Source: Paenibacillus sp. R14(2021)
Lineage (GTDB): Bacteria; Bacillota; Bacilli; Paenibacillales; Paenibacillaceae
Length of the DNA: 64,000 nucleotides
Assembly (NCBI RefSeq): GCF_019431355.1
Contig: NZ_CP080269.1
Location: 4,893,001-4,957,000 of the forward strand
Reading direction: 5' to 3'
Part shown: one piece after another, positions 48,771 through 57,328 of the stretch
Numbering within the stretch: position 1 is the stretch's first letter
How the letters are laid out: each line of letters begins with the position of its first letter
Translations under genes and position numbers: made by a program
Notes under the pieces: generated by a model
Told to the model about the DNA's origin: nothing
The model's input: only the letters and a program-made list of their open reading frames with translations
Databases searched by the model: none

Positions 48771-50342
48771 TTGCTGACGATATTTCTGGTGGAGGATGAA
48801 ACCATCGAGCTGAATTTGATGGTGAACCATATGAATTGGGCGGATATGGGGATCGAGGTTATCGGCTCGGCGAAGAACGGCAAGAAGGCGTGGGAGCAAA
48901 TCCAAGTGCTGCAGCCTGATATCGTGCTGTCCGACGTGCGCATGCCGTTCATGGACGGACTCCAGCTGGCCTCTCTCATTCAAGAACGATATGACTGGAT
49001 CAAGGTCGTTTTCCTAAGCGGACACGATGAATTTACATACGTCAAATCCGCGCTGCATACAGGCGCGGTCGGGTACCTGCTCAAGCCGATCGACCGCAGG
49101 GAGCTATCCGCCGTCATGGCCAAAGTAAAGGCGGAGGTAGAGAAGGCGAAGCTGCTTCGCCGTTCCAAGGAAATGCTGATCGAGAACCAAGTCGAAACGC
49201 TGCTCACGGCAGAAGACGGCGGGAGCCGTGAACAAGCCTGGCTGGAGCTGACCGGGATGTACCCGGCTTATACGGACTTGAAATTTGTAATCGCTTTAAT
49301 AAATTTGGACGGATATGCCGCTCGGCGTGCTGTCGACCCGCAGGCCGGACAAGAGGCGGTCCGTATAACGTCCCTGTTGAAGGAACTGCTCGAAGTCCGC
49401 CGAGTCGAGGGAACCGTGATCAGACTGCAGGAGCAGGAGTGGCTGCTTGCGCTGCCCTGTGCCGCCGAAGGCGATGGCTATGCTTTCCTCTGGGAGGAAA
49501 CAGCGCGCACGGTCGAACTTGCAAGCGCTTTAACGGCGACAATCGGCGTATGCGACAAAGCGAATACGCTGCAGGAGGGCCGCTCGATGTACGAAACGGC
49601 AAGGCGTGCGGTGCGTGAACGTTTCCTGCTTGGGCCGGGGCATGTGGTGCTGGCATCCAAGCTGCGCGACCGGCTGGACTTGGAGCTCAGCGGCGAGGAA
49701 CGCGCGCAGTCCGGAAGGCTCGATCGGCTCGATTTGTCGGACCGCGAAGGGGCCGGCGAGGCGGTGCGGCATTATTACGATGTAATGATTCGGCTCCGCG
49801 CTGCCGAAGCGCATGTGCGCCAAGGAACGGGGGAACTGCTGCGTGCCATTGATACCGAATATGCCAAATACGAGGACAGGGCGGGGCTAAGGGCTGTTGG
49901 TGAACGAAGCGACTGGCAGAAGGCCGTCGAGCGCGCGGAGTCGATTGGAGAGATCAGGGATATCACGCTGGACATGGTCAACCGGATTTGCATCCATATC
50001 GAGAGCAGGCAGCAGGATCACCATATGCTGCTGGTGCAGCAGGTGATGGATATCATCGACAACGAATACTTCGATTCGCTGACGATCGACTATTTGGCGG
50101 GCAAAGTCTATCTGTCTCCGAATTATTTGCGCGTGCTGTTCAAGGAGAAGAAGGGCTGCACCATCCACGAGTATTTGACGGCGATCCGGCTGAACAAATC
50201 GCTGGAGCTCCTTCGCGACCGTACGCTCAAAATCCATGAAGTCGCCCGGAAGGTCGGCTACGACAATACGTCCTACTTCTGCTCGTTCTTCTACAAAACG
50301 CAAGGAGTCACGCCGAATGAATATCGCAAGAAGTTTCTATAA
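48771..50342 (+). CDS. Response regulator, AraC-type output (YesN type)
   Basis: A 523-residue regulator of the YesN class. Receiver domain 1-120 with EDE at 8-10, phospho-acceptor Asp55 (LSDVRMP) and Lys in LKPIDR. A long middle region of about 280 residues is common in this class, followed by an AraC double helix-turn-helix at about 420-520 (LAGKVYLSPNYLRVLFKEKK and VARKVGYDNTSYFCSFFYKT). Start is TTG 48771 after GGAGGGG; a TATAAT lies at 48730. The kinase gene overlaps its 3' end by 26 bp. Probable targets: permease and lipoprotein genes on either side. Confidence 0.92.
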   Translation: MLTIFLVEDETIELNLMVNHMNWADMGIEVIGSAKNGKKAWEQIQVLQPDIVLSDVRMPFMDGLQLASLIQERYDWIKVVFLSGHDEFTYVKSALHTGAVGYLLKPIDRRELSAVMAKVKAEVEKAKLLRRSKEMLIENQVETLLTAEDGGSREQAWLELTGMYPAYTDLKFVIALINLDGYAARRAVDPQAGQEAVRITSLLKELLEVRRVEGTVIRLQEQEWLLALPCAAEGDGYAFLWEETARTVELASALTATIGVCDKANTLQEGRSMYETARRAVRERFLLGPGHVVLASKLRDRLDLELSGEERAQSGRLDRLDLSDREGAGEAVRHYYDVMIRLRAAEAHVRQGTGELLRAIDTEYAKYEDRAGLRAVGERSDWQKAVERAESIGEIRDITLDMVNRICIHIESRQQDHHMLLVQQVMDIIDNEYFDSLTIDYLAGKVYLSPNYLRVLFKEKKGCTIHEYLTAIRLNKSLELLRDRTLKIHEVARKVGYDNTSYFCSFFYKTQGVTPNEYRKKFL

Positions 50343-52089
50343 TCCGCTGTCGCGCGTCTATATGAATCTGGTCAACAAGCGGTACCGCAGCAAGCTGTTT
50401 CTCGTCTTCCTGTTGGTTACGATCGTGCCGGTCTCAGTTCTCGTGTCGTACGCCTACCATACGATCAAGGACCAGCTGATCAGCCAGGCGGTCGACAACG
50501 TCGGCAGCACGATGGACCAAATCAACAACAACATCGAGAACAAGCTTGATCTGTATTCGCAAATTTCCACGCTGATTTATTTGGACACGGAGCTTCGCAA
50601 TTATTTGGTGAATCCGTATAAGAAGAACGATGTGTTCGTGCTGGACGCCTTCGATTACATCAACAAGTCGCTGTACAAGATTTTGGCCATGAACCCGAAC
50701 TTGAAGGCGATCACGATCTACTCGAACAACAATTCGCTCAATTCGGACGGGTTCTTCATTAAGCATATGGAGGAGCTTCCGCCGGCCTTGGTCCAGCAGT
50801 CGCTTCATGCGGAGGGGCAGATCACGAACTTTTACTTGAACAGCACGGCCGCGAACGGGAAGGTCATCCTTCTGGCGCGGTCGCTTAACTATTTGAGCCT
50901 CAATTATCCGTACGGCATCCTGACGATGGAAATCTCCGAGTGGGAGCTCTATTCCCTGATCGAGAAGGAGAACAAGAATAAGGCGATCTACGTCTCCGAT
51001 GCGAACGGCAATATCATCACCTCCAGCATCAAAAATTCCCCGTATCGGAAAGTTTCCGACATCGTGCCGAGCGGCGCGGACACGGATGCGCTGAACAAGG
51101 GCTCCATCGTCTACAGCGACATTGCCGGAGAACCGTCGATTCTGGTTCAGAAATCGCTGCCTAACGGGTGGAAAACGTTCGTGGTGCTTCCCTATGATGA
51201 GCTGATCAAGCAAGCGTCGAGCGCCTCCCGAAAAATGCTCTATATCTCCTTGGCTTGCATTGCCCTGGCGATCGTCTTGATTTACGCGACGAGCCAGCTG
51301 ATGACGAAGCGCTTCGAATGGCTGCTGCAGCAAATCCGCAAGGTGGAACGGGGGAATTTCGATGTGCACCTGCCGCGGATGGGAACGGACGAAGTGGGAC
51401 AGTTGTCTTTTGCGCTGAGGAAAATGGCGGTGACGATTCAGGATTTGATCAACGACGTGTACAAGAAGGAAATTTCGCAGAAAGAAGCGGAGATGGACAG
51501 CCTGCAGGCGCAAATTTCGCCCCATTTTCTCTATAACACGCTTGCCTCCATCTCTGCGCTTGCGGTCGCGGGCAACAACCGGGACAGCCATCTGATGGCG
51601 GATGACCTAGCGAAATTCTACCGGATCTCGCTCAGCAAGGGTAAGAAAAGCATTCCGATCGAGCAGGAAATCCGCTTGACCGAGCATTACCTCGCCATCC
51701 AGAGGGTCAGGTTCGAGGGGCTGTTTGGCGTGCATTTCGTGCTGGACGAGTCCCTGCTTCATTACACGGTGCCGAAGCTGATTCTGCAGCCGTTCATCGA
51801 GAACTGCATCAATCATGCCATGTGGGACGAGGAGAACGGCATTCATATCGTAATCAAGCTGATGGAAGAAGGCGACGACTTTGTGCTGGCTGTGATCGAC
51901 GACGGGATGGGAATCCCCCGCGAGGTGATGGCGCGCATGCGGGAGAAGCCGGATCAAGCGCTTGGTTACGGCATCTATAACGTCCATAAGCGTATCCAGC
52001 TGGCGTTCGGAGAGCGTTATGGCGTGCAGGTGCATAGCAGGCTGGGGATGGGTACGGCGGTATACATTCGGATGCCGAAGGCGCGGTGA
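50317..52089 (+). CDS. Sensor histidine kinase (YesM type)
   Basis: A 590-residue membrane kinase. Helix 1 at about 25-45 (KLFLVFLLVTIVPVSVLVSY), an extracellular sensing domain to about 300, helix 2 at about 305-327, a HAMP segment (VERGNFDVHLPRMGTDEVGQ), the His_kinase box QISPHFLYNTLASI with His403, and an ATPase domain with IDDGMGIP and GYGIYNVHKRIQL. ATG 50317 follows AAGGAG inside the regulator gene, so regulator precedes kinase, the reverse of the cassette at 14 kb. Confidence 0.92.
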   Translation: MNIARSFYNPLSRVYMNLVNKRYRSKLFLVFLLVTIVPVSVLVSYAYHTIKDQLISQAVDNVGSTMDQINNNIENKLDLYSQISTLIYLDTELRNYLVNPYKKNDVFVLDAFDYINKSLYKILAMNPNLKAITIYSNNNSLNSDGFFIKHMEELPPALVQQSLHAEGQITNFYLNSTAANGKVILLARSLNYLSLNYPYGILTMEISEWELYSLIEKENKNKAIYVSDANGNIITSSIKNSPYRKVSDIVPSGADTDALNKGSIVYSDIAGEPSILVQKSLPNGWKTFVVLPYDELIKQASSASRKMLYISLACIALAIVLIYATSQLMTKRFEWLLQQIRKVERGNFDVHLPRMGTDEVGQLSFALRKMAVTIQDLINDVYKKEISQKEAEMDSLQAQISPHFLYNTLASISALAVAGNNRDSHLMADDLAKFYRISLSKGKKSIPIEQEIRLTEHYLAIQRVRFEGLFGVHFVLDESLLHYTVPKLILQPFIENCINHAMWDEENGIHIVIKLMEEGDDFVLAVIDDGMGIPREVMARMREKPDQALGYGIYNVHKRIQLAFGERYGVQVHSRLGMGTAVYIRMPKAR

Positions 52090-52227
52090 GCGGAGCGATG
52101 AAAGTCGTTTTCCGTTATGATTGCATGCAAAGTTGTATAGATTCACAGCGGAACGGGTGACTAAAATAAACCTAGGCAGCAGCGATTCGCACATGCCTCG
52201 CGGAGCCGGCAGGCTTCCAGCCGAATT

Positions 52228-52243
52228 ATGTAATCGCTGTCAT
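52228..52243 (+). promoter_or_regulatory. cre-like site before binding-protein gene
   Basis: ATGTAATCGCTGTCAT matches the cre consensus at 14 of 16 positions and lies 39 bp before the lipoprotein start. Catabolite repression of this gene is inferred. Confidence 0.4.
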
Positions 52244-52281
52244 GGCAAGTCGCCAATACGTTAAGGGGGAATAAAAACGCG

Positions 52282-53961
52282 ATGTGGAAAAAAGGACAAT
52301 TTCGATTTACAGTCGCCATGGTGTTGATGGCAACGATGCTTGCGGGATGCGGCGGCAACAACAATAAGCCGGCTGCGAATGACGGTGCGGGAGCAAACGC
52401 TCCGGCCGCCAATGAAGCGGGCAACACGGCAGGCGATGACAATGGCAATGCTGGCGCAGCCGAGGATAATAAGCCGATGACGTTCACGTTCTTTGACAAG
52501 AACGTCGGCGATTCGTTCGACAACCCGGTTGCCAAGGAGATCACGAAGCGGACGAACGTGTCCCTCGAAATCCAGCAGCCGACGGGCAACCCGTCCGAGA
52601 AGCTGAACCTGATGCTGGCGAGCAGCGATTTGCCGGATATTCTGGACATCGGCCGCGGCGATATTCTCGAGAAATACATCGCGGCGGGCGCGCTCATTCC
52701 GCTGAATGATCTCATCGATAAATACGGCACACACATTAAGGAAATGTACGGCGACATGCTGAAGAAAACAAGAAGCGCAGACGGCAAGAACTACTACCTG
52801 GCCAACTGGTATGGCCTGGAGCAGTATCCGATATTCGGCTTCTTGATGCGCATGGACGTCATGAAGGAGCTTGGCGTCGGCGACAAAGTGAACAATGGCC
52901 AGCCGTTCAGCACCGACGAATTCGTAGACCTGCTGAAGAAGTACAAGGAGAAGTATCCGACTGTGAACGGCAAGCCGACCGTGCCGATGACGTTCAACGG
53001 CGAGAACATGGGCGCGATCACCGGCTCGTTCAAAGGCATGTTCGGCATGATGCCCTACTACCAGACGGACGGCGGGCTGCAGGCCGATGTGAAGGATCCG
53101 AGATACCTCGATATGATCAAATTCATGAACTCGCTCTATACGCAAGGGCTGATCGATCCCGAGTGGGCGACGAACAAGACGCAGCAGTATGAGCAGAAGC
53201 TGGCCAGCACGAACTATTTTGCAACGGCTGACGCGTTCTGGAATCTTGGCAAGCCGAACGCCATTCTGAAGGAGGCGGCCAAGGATCAATCACTGAAGGA
53301 CGAGAGTCAATTCTATCCGTATAAAGTACTCGCTCCGGGCGTAGATCCTTCCAAGGCGACTTACGGACTGAAGAGCTCCTTAGGCTGGGATGGCATCGGG
53401 ATTTCCAAGAGCAATAAGGATCCGGTCCGCGCCATTAAATTCCTGGATTTCCTCGCAAGCGAAGAAGGACAGTACCTGATGATGTGGGGCATCGAAGGCA
53501 AGGATTGGGACATGAAGGACGGCAAGCACGTGCCAAGACCGGAAACGCTGGCAGGCTTCAAGAAGGACTGGGGCGCTTATTCCAAGGAAACGGGCATCCG
53601 CAAATGGACATGGACGATCAAGAACGGTCCAGGCTCGGACGGCACGCCGTATGACTTGATCGGCCGCTACGAGACGGAACCGGTATCTGCGCTTGCAATC
53701 AAGAACCTTGCGGATACGTCCATCGACACGGCGCCATATGATAACCTTGGTCCGAGCGGCGGCACGCCGGAAGCGATCATCCAGCAGAAGGTGAACGAGA
53801 CGACCTCCAAGTACTTCCCGCGCATGGTCATGGCTGCTTCGCAGGACGAAGCCGTTGCGACCTACGACAAGATGATGAAGGAATTGGAAACGGCCGGCCT
53901 GACGAAGCTGGAGAAAATCTATACCGACAATTACAACAAACGGATGGAACTTTGGAAATAA
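52282..53961 (+). CDS. Oligosaccharide-binding lipoprotein (LplA-like)
   Basis: A 559-residue solute-binding protein of the large LplA type, the natural partner of LplB/LplC permeases. Lipobox LAGC with Cys near 24, an Asn/Ala/Gly-rich linker to about 60, then the binding fold (KPMTFTFFDKNVGDSF, NLMLASSDLPDILDIGRGDI, LGWDGIGISKSNKDPVRAIK). The C-terminal PRMVMAASQDEAVATYDKMM is typical. AAGGGGGAATAAAAACG precedes ATG 52282. The protein is separated from its permeases by regulator and kinase genes on the opposite strand. Confidence 0.92.
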   Translation: MWKKGQFRFTVAMVLMATMLAGCGGNNNKPAANDGAGANAPAANEAGNTAGDDNGNAGAAEDNKPMTFTFFDKNVGDSFDNPVAKEITKRTNVSLEIQQPTGNPSEKLNLMLASSDLPDILDIGRGDILEKYIAAGALIPLNDLIDKYGTHIKEMYGDMLKKTRSADGKNYYLANWYGLEQYPIFGFLMRMDVMKELGVGDKVNNGQPFSTDEFVDLLKKYKEKYPTVNGKPTVPMTFNGENMGAITGSFKGMFGMMPYYQTDGGLQADVKDPRYLDMIKFMNSLYTQGLIDPEWATNKTQQYEQKLASTNYFATADAFWNLGKPNAILKEAAKDQSLKDESQFYPYKVLAPGVDPSKATYGLKSSLGWDGIGISKSNKDPVRAIKFLDFLASEEGQYLMMWGIEGKDWDMKDGKHVPRPETLAGFKKDWGAYSKETGIRKWTWTIKNGPGSDGTPYDLIGRYETEPVSALAIKNLADTSIDTAPYDNLGPSGGTPEAIIQQKVNETTSKYFPRMVMAASQDEAVATYDKMMKELETAGLTKLEKIYTDNYNKRMELWK

Positions 53962-54050
53962 GGATGGGAAGAGAACTAGACTGCCGCCATGCTAGGGTGC
54001 GTTCGGTTTGACCGCGTACGGCAGCGGCATCTTCATGGGGAGCATTGAAC

Positions 54051-54069
54051 GGGGCGCCTCCGGCGCCCC
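54051..54069. other. GC-rich hairpin after the lipoprotein gene
   Basis: GGGGCGCC / GGCGCCCC around TCC, 90 bp beyond the lipoprotein stop, with no T run. Transcript stabilisation or partial termination before the glycosidase gene is possible. The remainder of 53962-54157 shows no gene. Confidence 0.5.
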
Positions 54070-54157
54070 TCGGCTCCGCACACTTCCGTGGCTCGTATGT
54101 TAGCGTGGCGGAACGCGAGCGCGGGTATATAGTGACTTTATCCGAAGGAGGCCATTC

Positions 54158-57100
54158 ATGCGTAACTTGTTGTGGACGCGGCTGATTGCCGTCGTAGTCA
54201 CGTTGATTCTGGGAGGGACTTTAATACCGCAGGTGCATGAGGCAGAAGCGAAGCCTAAGCTGAATATCGAACAAAATAAAGACGTGATATCGGCCACGAA
54301 CGGGCAGTACACGATTACATACGATCTGGCCACGGGACTCGGAAATCTCGCATGGGGCGGGTTGACGGTGATGCGCGATTTCGGCTCCGATATCAAATTT
54401 GCGGGCGAAGATACGCGCTACCGCTCCTCCGATCCCGCGAAGCGGACGGCCGAATGGAGCAAGCTGTCCGGCGACGGCTACGGACAAGACGGCATGAAGC
54501 TGTCGATCCGCAGCCAGCTGGATGCCGGACCGGCACTCACACTGAATCTGTATCTGTACGCGGATCGGGCGTATTTCCTCTCCGATATGAGCGTGAGCGG
54601 CAGCGGAACGAAGGCGGTCGAGATCCTAGAGCCGGTCGCCGCCGCCAATCTCGATATCGGCGCGGGTGCCGATAAACGGATTCTGACGACGCCGTATACG
54701 AACAACTTCGACTTCGGCGTCGCGCCGGTGAACGATTTCGGCAGCAGCCAGAACGGCGCCGACCGCTACGAAGGCGAGCAGTTGAACTGGGAGCCATTCA
54801 ACGGCATCAGCCACTGGGTGTCCTCGGTGTTCGACAATACCGCCAAACAAGGCTTCGTGGCCGGGGCAGCGACGGTGAAGAATTGGAAGAGCAGCCAGAA
54901 GCTCGGCCAAGCGGTCGAGGCGAACGGACCGCTGACCGCGTTCAGCGTCTATAACTGGGGCGGTTCGCAAAGCGGGCCGAACGTCAGCTCGGATCGTTTC
55001 TTCTTCGGTTATTACGGGGATTACCAAGCGGGCTTGGAGGAATACGGCAAGGTGTACAACATCGGTGAGCCCCATATGGAATGGAAGGGCAACGTGCCGA
55101 TGGGCTACAACACCTACTATTCACATTACGGCTATGCCAGCGCGGAAGCGATGTACGCGATGGTCGATTACGTCGCGGAGAACCTGAAGCCGCTCGGCTA
55201 CGAGTATTTCAACCAGGACGGCGGATTCTGGCCGCAGGCCGATCTGCCCTTCGAGGAAGGCATGAAAGCGTTCGCCGATTATGTGCACAGTAAAGGGCTG
55301 AAGGTCGGCGGCTATCAGACGCCGTTCACGATTTACGATTCGTGGCTCGATCAGGCGATTCCGGGCACGGACGCAACCTACCGGGATATTTGCCTGAAGG
55401 ACGAGAACGGCAAGCCGATCCGCACGTATTTGGGCACGTACGCGATGGATATTTCGCACCCGGCCGCCCAAGCCGCCATCCGCTCGTCGATCAAGCGCTA
55501 CATGGATTGGGGCTACGATTACCTCAAGCTTGATTTTATCGATATGGGCATGTACGAAGGCCTGCATTACGATCCGAATGTAAACGGCGTGCAGGCGTAC
55601 CGCATCGGCATGGGCATTATCCGGGAAACGGTGCTTGCCGCGAACCGTCCGGTCTACATTAACGAGTCGATCGCGCCGCTGCTGCCGGCTGCGTTCGCGC
55701 ATGGCAGAAGAGCGGCCTGCGATACGTCGCTCGGCTTATACGGCTACGGCGGCATCGAGCGCCAAGCGTTCAACGACATGGCGTCCTGGTGGACGAACGG
55801 TACGCTGTACGAATACAACGATCCCGATATGATCATGCCGGAAAACTTCACGCAAGGCTTCTGGTACAAATACAGCCAAAGCGAAGGCAAGCTGCTGGCG
55901 ACGACGGTCGCGATGGGCGGCGGGCACTGGCTGATCGGCGACAACATCCCGTTCCTCAGTGAGGAGCGCATGAGCCTCCTGAACAACAAGGCGCTGCTCG
56001 ATGTCGCGGCGACCGGCCAAGCGGCGAAGCCCGTCAGCATGACGAATTTCTACCATAAGACCGAGCATGCGCCGTCTATCATGTATTCGGCTGATAAGCG
56101 CGGCAATGTCTACGTCGGACTCTCGAACTGGAACGCGAAGGAAGAGGCTGCGATTAACGTGAAGCTGTCCGATCTCGGCTTGAACGAGAGCGCGAACTAT
56201 ACGTTGACGGAGATTTACTCGGGCAGCGGGCTCGGCAAAGCCAAAGGTCAATTCACCTATAAGCTGCCGCCGAACGGCACGGCGATCATTAAAATTACGA
56301 ACGGCGGTTCCGGCAGGGACGGCGGCATGCCGGTCAATCTTGCGCTCGGCAAGCCGGTGAACGTATCGTCGACGTGGGCCGATTCCGGCTATGAAGGCGC
56401 GAAGCTGACCGACGGCCAGCTGTCCACGAGATGGAGCGCTGCCGACGGGCACTATAACAACGAATGGGCGGAGATCGACTTCGGCCAGCCGACGGACGTC
56501 AACCAAGTCGTCTTGAAGGAATACAAGGGCGCTTATTTCCAAATCGCCAACTACGCGCTGCAGTATTGGGACGGCACGCGCTACGTCGACATCACGAAGG
56601 GCTTCACGGTGGGCGACAACAAGACGATCAATTTCAAGACGGTCACGACCTCCAAGATCAGACTGTTCATGAAAACGAATTATATCATTCCTTCGATCAG
56701 CGAGATCGAAGCGTACCACGTCAATGGCGGCGGTGCCTACCTCGTGCAGGACGCAAGCAACACGGACTATGCGAAATACTCCGATATCCGCGCCAAGGTT
56801 CAGCGGATGCAAGTGTTCAAGCTGACGAAGAGCGATTTGCCGAAGATGGACGTCTACATTTACGAGAGCTACGTAAACGCGGTGCCGGCGGATGCCTATT
56901 ACTTCGATATCGTTACGCTGGACGCGAACGACAATCCGGAGAACGTGATCTTCTCCGCATCGCTGCCGGCGTACAATATACCGGGAAGCGTGAGTCCATA
57001 CGCCATCTATCCGAAGCTGAATAACTTGGATACGAGCAAGAAGTACGGCCTGATCCTCCGGTCGCCGAAATCCGTGGACACGGCATCGACGGACAACAAC

Positions 57101-57235
57101 TACGGCTTCGCGTACAGTGATAACGATCCGTACGCGGACGGTTACGAGAAGCTGTCCCTCGACGGCGGCAAGACGTGGATGACGGAAAACGACGGGAAGC
57201 GGGACTTGATTTTCAGCGTGTACTCGAACGGATAA
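54158..57235 (+). CDS. Secreted clan GH-D-like glycoside hydrolase with F5/8 (CBM32-like) domain
   Basis: A 1025-residue exported enzyme. Signal peptide 1-30. A beta-sandwich (to about 300) precedes a TIM barrel with NQDGGFWPQADLPFEEGMKA near 350, the clan GH-D nucleophile pattern YLKLDFID with Asp459, and a candidate acid/base Asp522 (RRAACDTSL). That is the alpha-galactosidase-type arrangement of GH27/GH36 relatives. Residues about 725-860 are an F5/8-type galactose-binding-like domain (PVNVSSTWADSGYEGAKLTD, IRLFMKTNYIIPSISEIEAY). About 865-1025 form a further beta-rich domain I do not recognise. ATG 54158 follows GAAGGAGG. It presumably supplies sugars to the adjoining transporter. Confidence 0.75.
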   Translation: MRNLLWTRLIAVVVTLILGGTLIPQVHEAEAKPKLNIEQNKDVISATNGQYTITYDLATGLGNLAWGGLTVMRDFGSDIKFAGEDTRYRSSDPAKRTAEWSKLSGDGYGQDGMKLSIRSQLDAGPALTLNLYLYADRAYFLSDMSVSGSGTKAVEILEPVAAANLDIGAGADKRILTTPYTNNFDFGVAPVNDFGSSQNGADRYEGEQLNWEPFNGISHWVSSVFDNTAKQGFVAGAATVKNWKSSQKLGQAVEANGPLTAFSVYNWGGSQSGPNVSSDRFFFGYYGDYQAGLEEYGKVYNIGEPHMEWKGNVPMGYNTYYSHYGYASAEAMYAMVDYVAENLKPLGYEYFNQDGGFWPQADLPFEEGMKAFADYVHSKGLKVGGYQTPFTIYDSWLDQAIPGTDATYRDICLKDENGKPIRTYLGTYAMDISHPAAQAAIRSSIKRYMDWGYDYLKLDFIDMGMYEGLHYDPNVNGVQAYRIGMGIIRETVLAANRPVYINESIAPLLPAAFAHGRRAACDTSLGLYGYGGIERQAFNDMASWWTNGTLYEYNDPDMIMPENFTQGFWYKYSQSEGKLLATTVAMGGGHWLIGDNIPFLSEERMSLLNNKALLDVAATGQAAKPVSMTNFYHKTEHAPSIMYSADKRGNVYVGLSNWNAKEEAAINVKLSDLGLNESANYTLTEIYSGSGLGKAKGQFTYKLPPNGTAIIKITNGGSGRDGGMPVNLALGKPVNVSSTWADSGYEGAKLTDGQLSTRWSAADGHYNNEWAEIDFGQPTDVNQVVLKEYKGAYFQIANYALQYWDGTRYVDITKGFTVGDNKTINFKTVTTSKIRLFMKTNYIIPSISEIEAYHVNGGGAYLVQDASNTDYAKYSDIRAKVQRMQVFKLTKSDLPKMDVYIYESYVNAVPADAYYFDIVTLDANDNPENVIFSASLPAYNIPGSVSPYAIYPKLNNLDTSKKYGLILRSPKSVDTASTDNNYGFAYSDNDPYADGYEKLSLDGGKTWMTENDGKRDLIFSVYSNG

Positions 57236-57246
57236 GGAAGGATAAG

Positions 57247-57273
57247 AGACGGCGGGAATCGACCCCGCCGTCT
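57247..57273 (+). terminator. Hairpin between glycosidase and enolase-type gene
   Basis: AGACGGCGGG / CCCGCCGTCT around seven bases, then TCGTTG. A weak T tract may allow readthrough into the next gene. Confidence 0.7.
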
Positions 57274-57328
57274 TCGTTGCGTCGCGATATTGAAGTCTTT
57301 ATGGCCATTTTGCGGATAGGAGTGCAGA

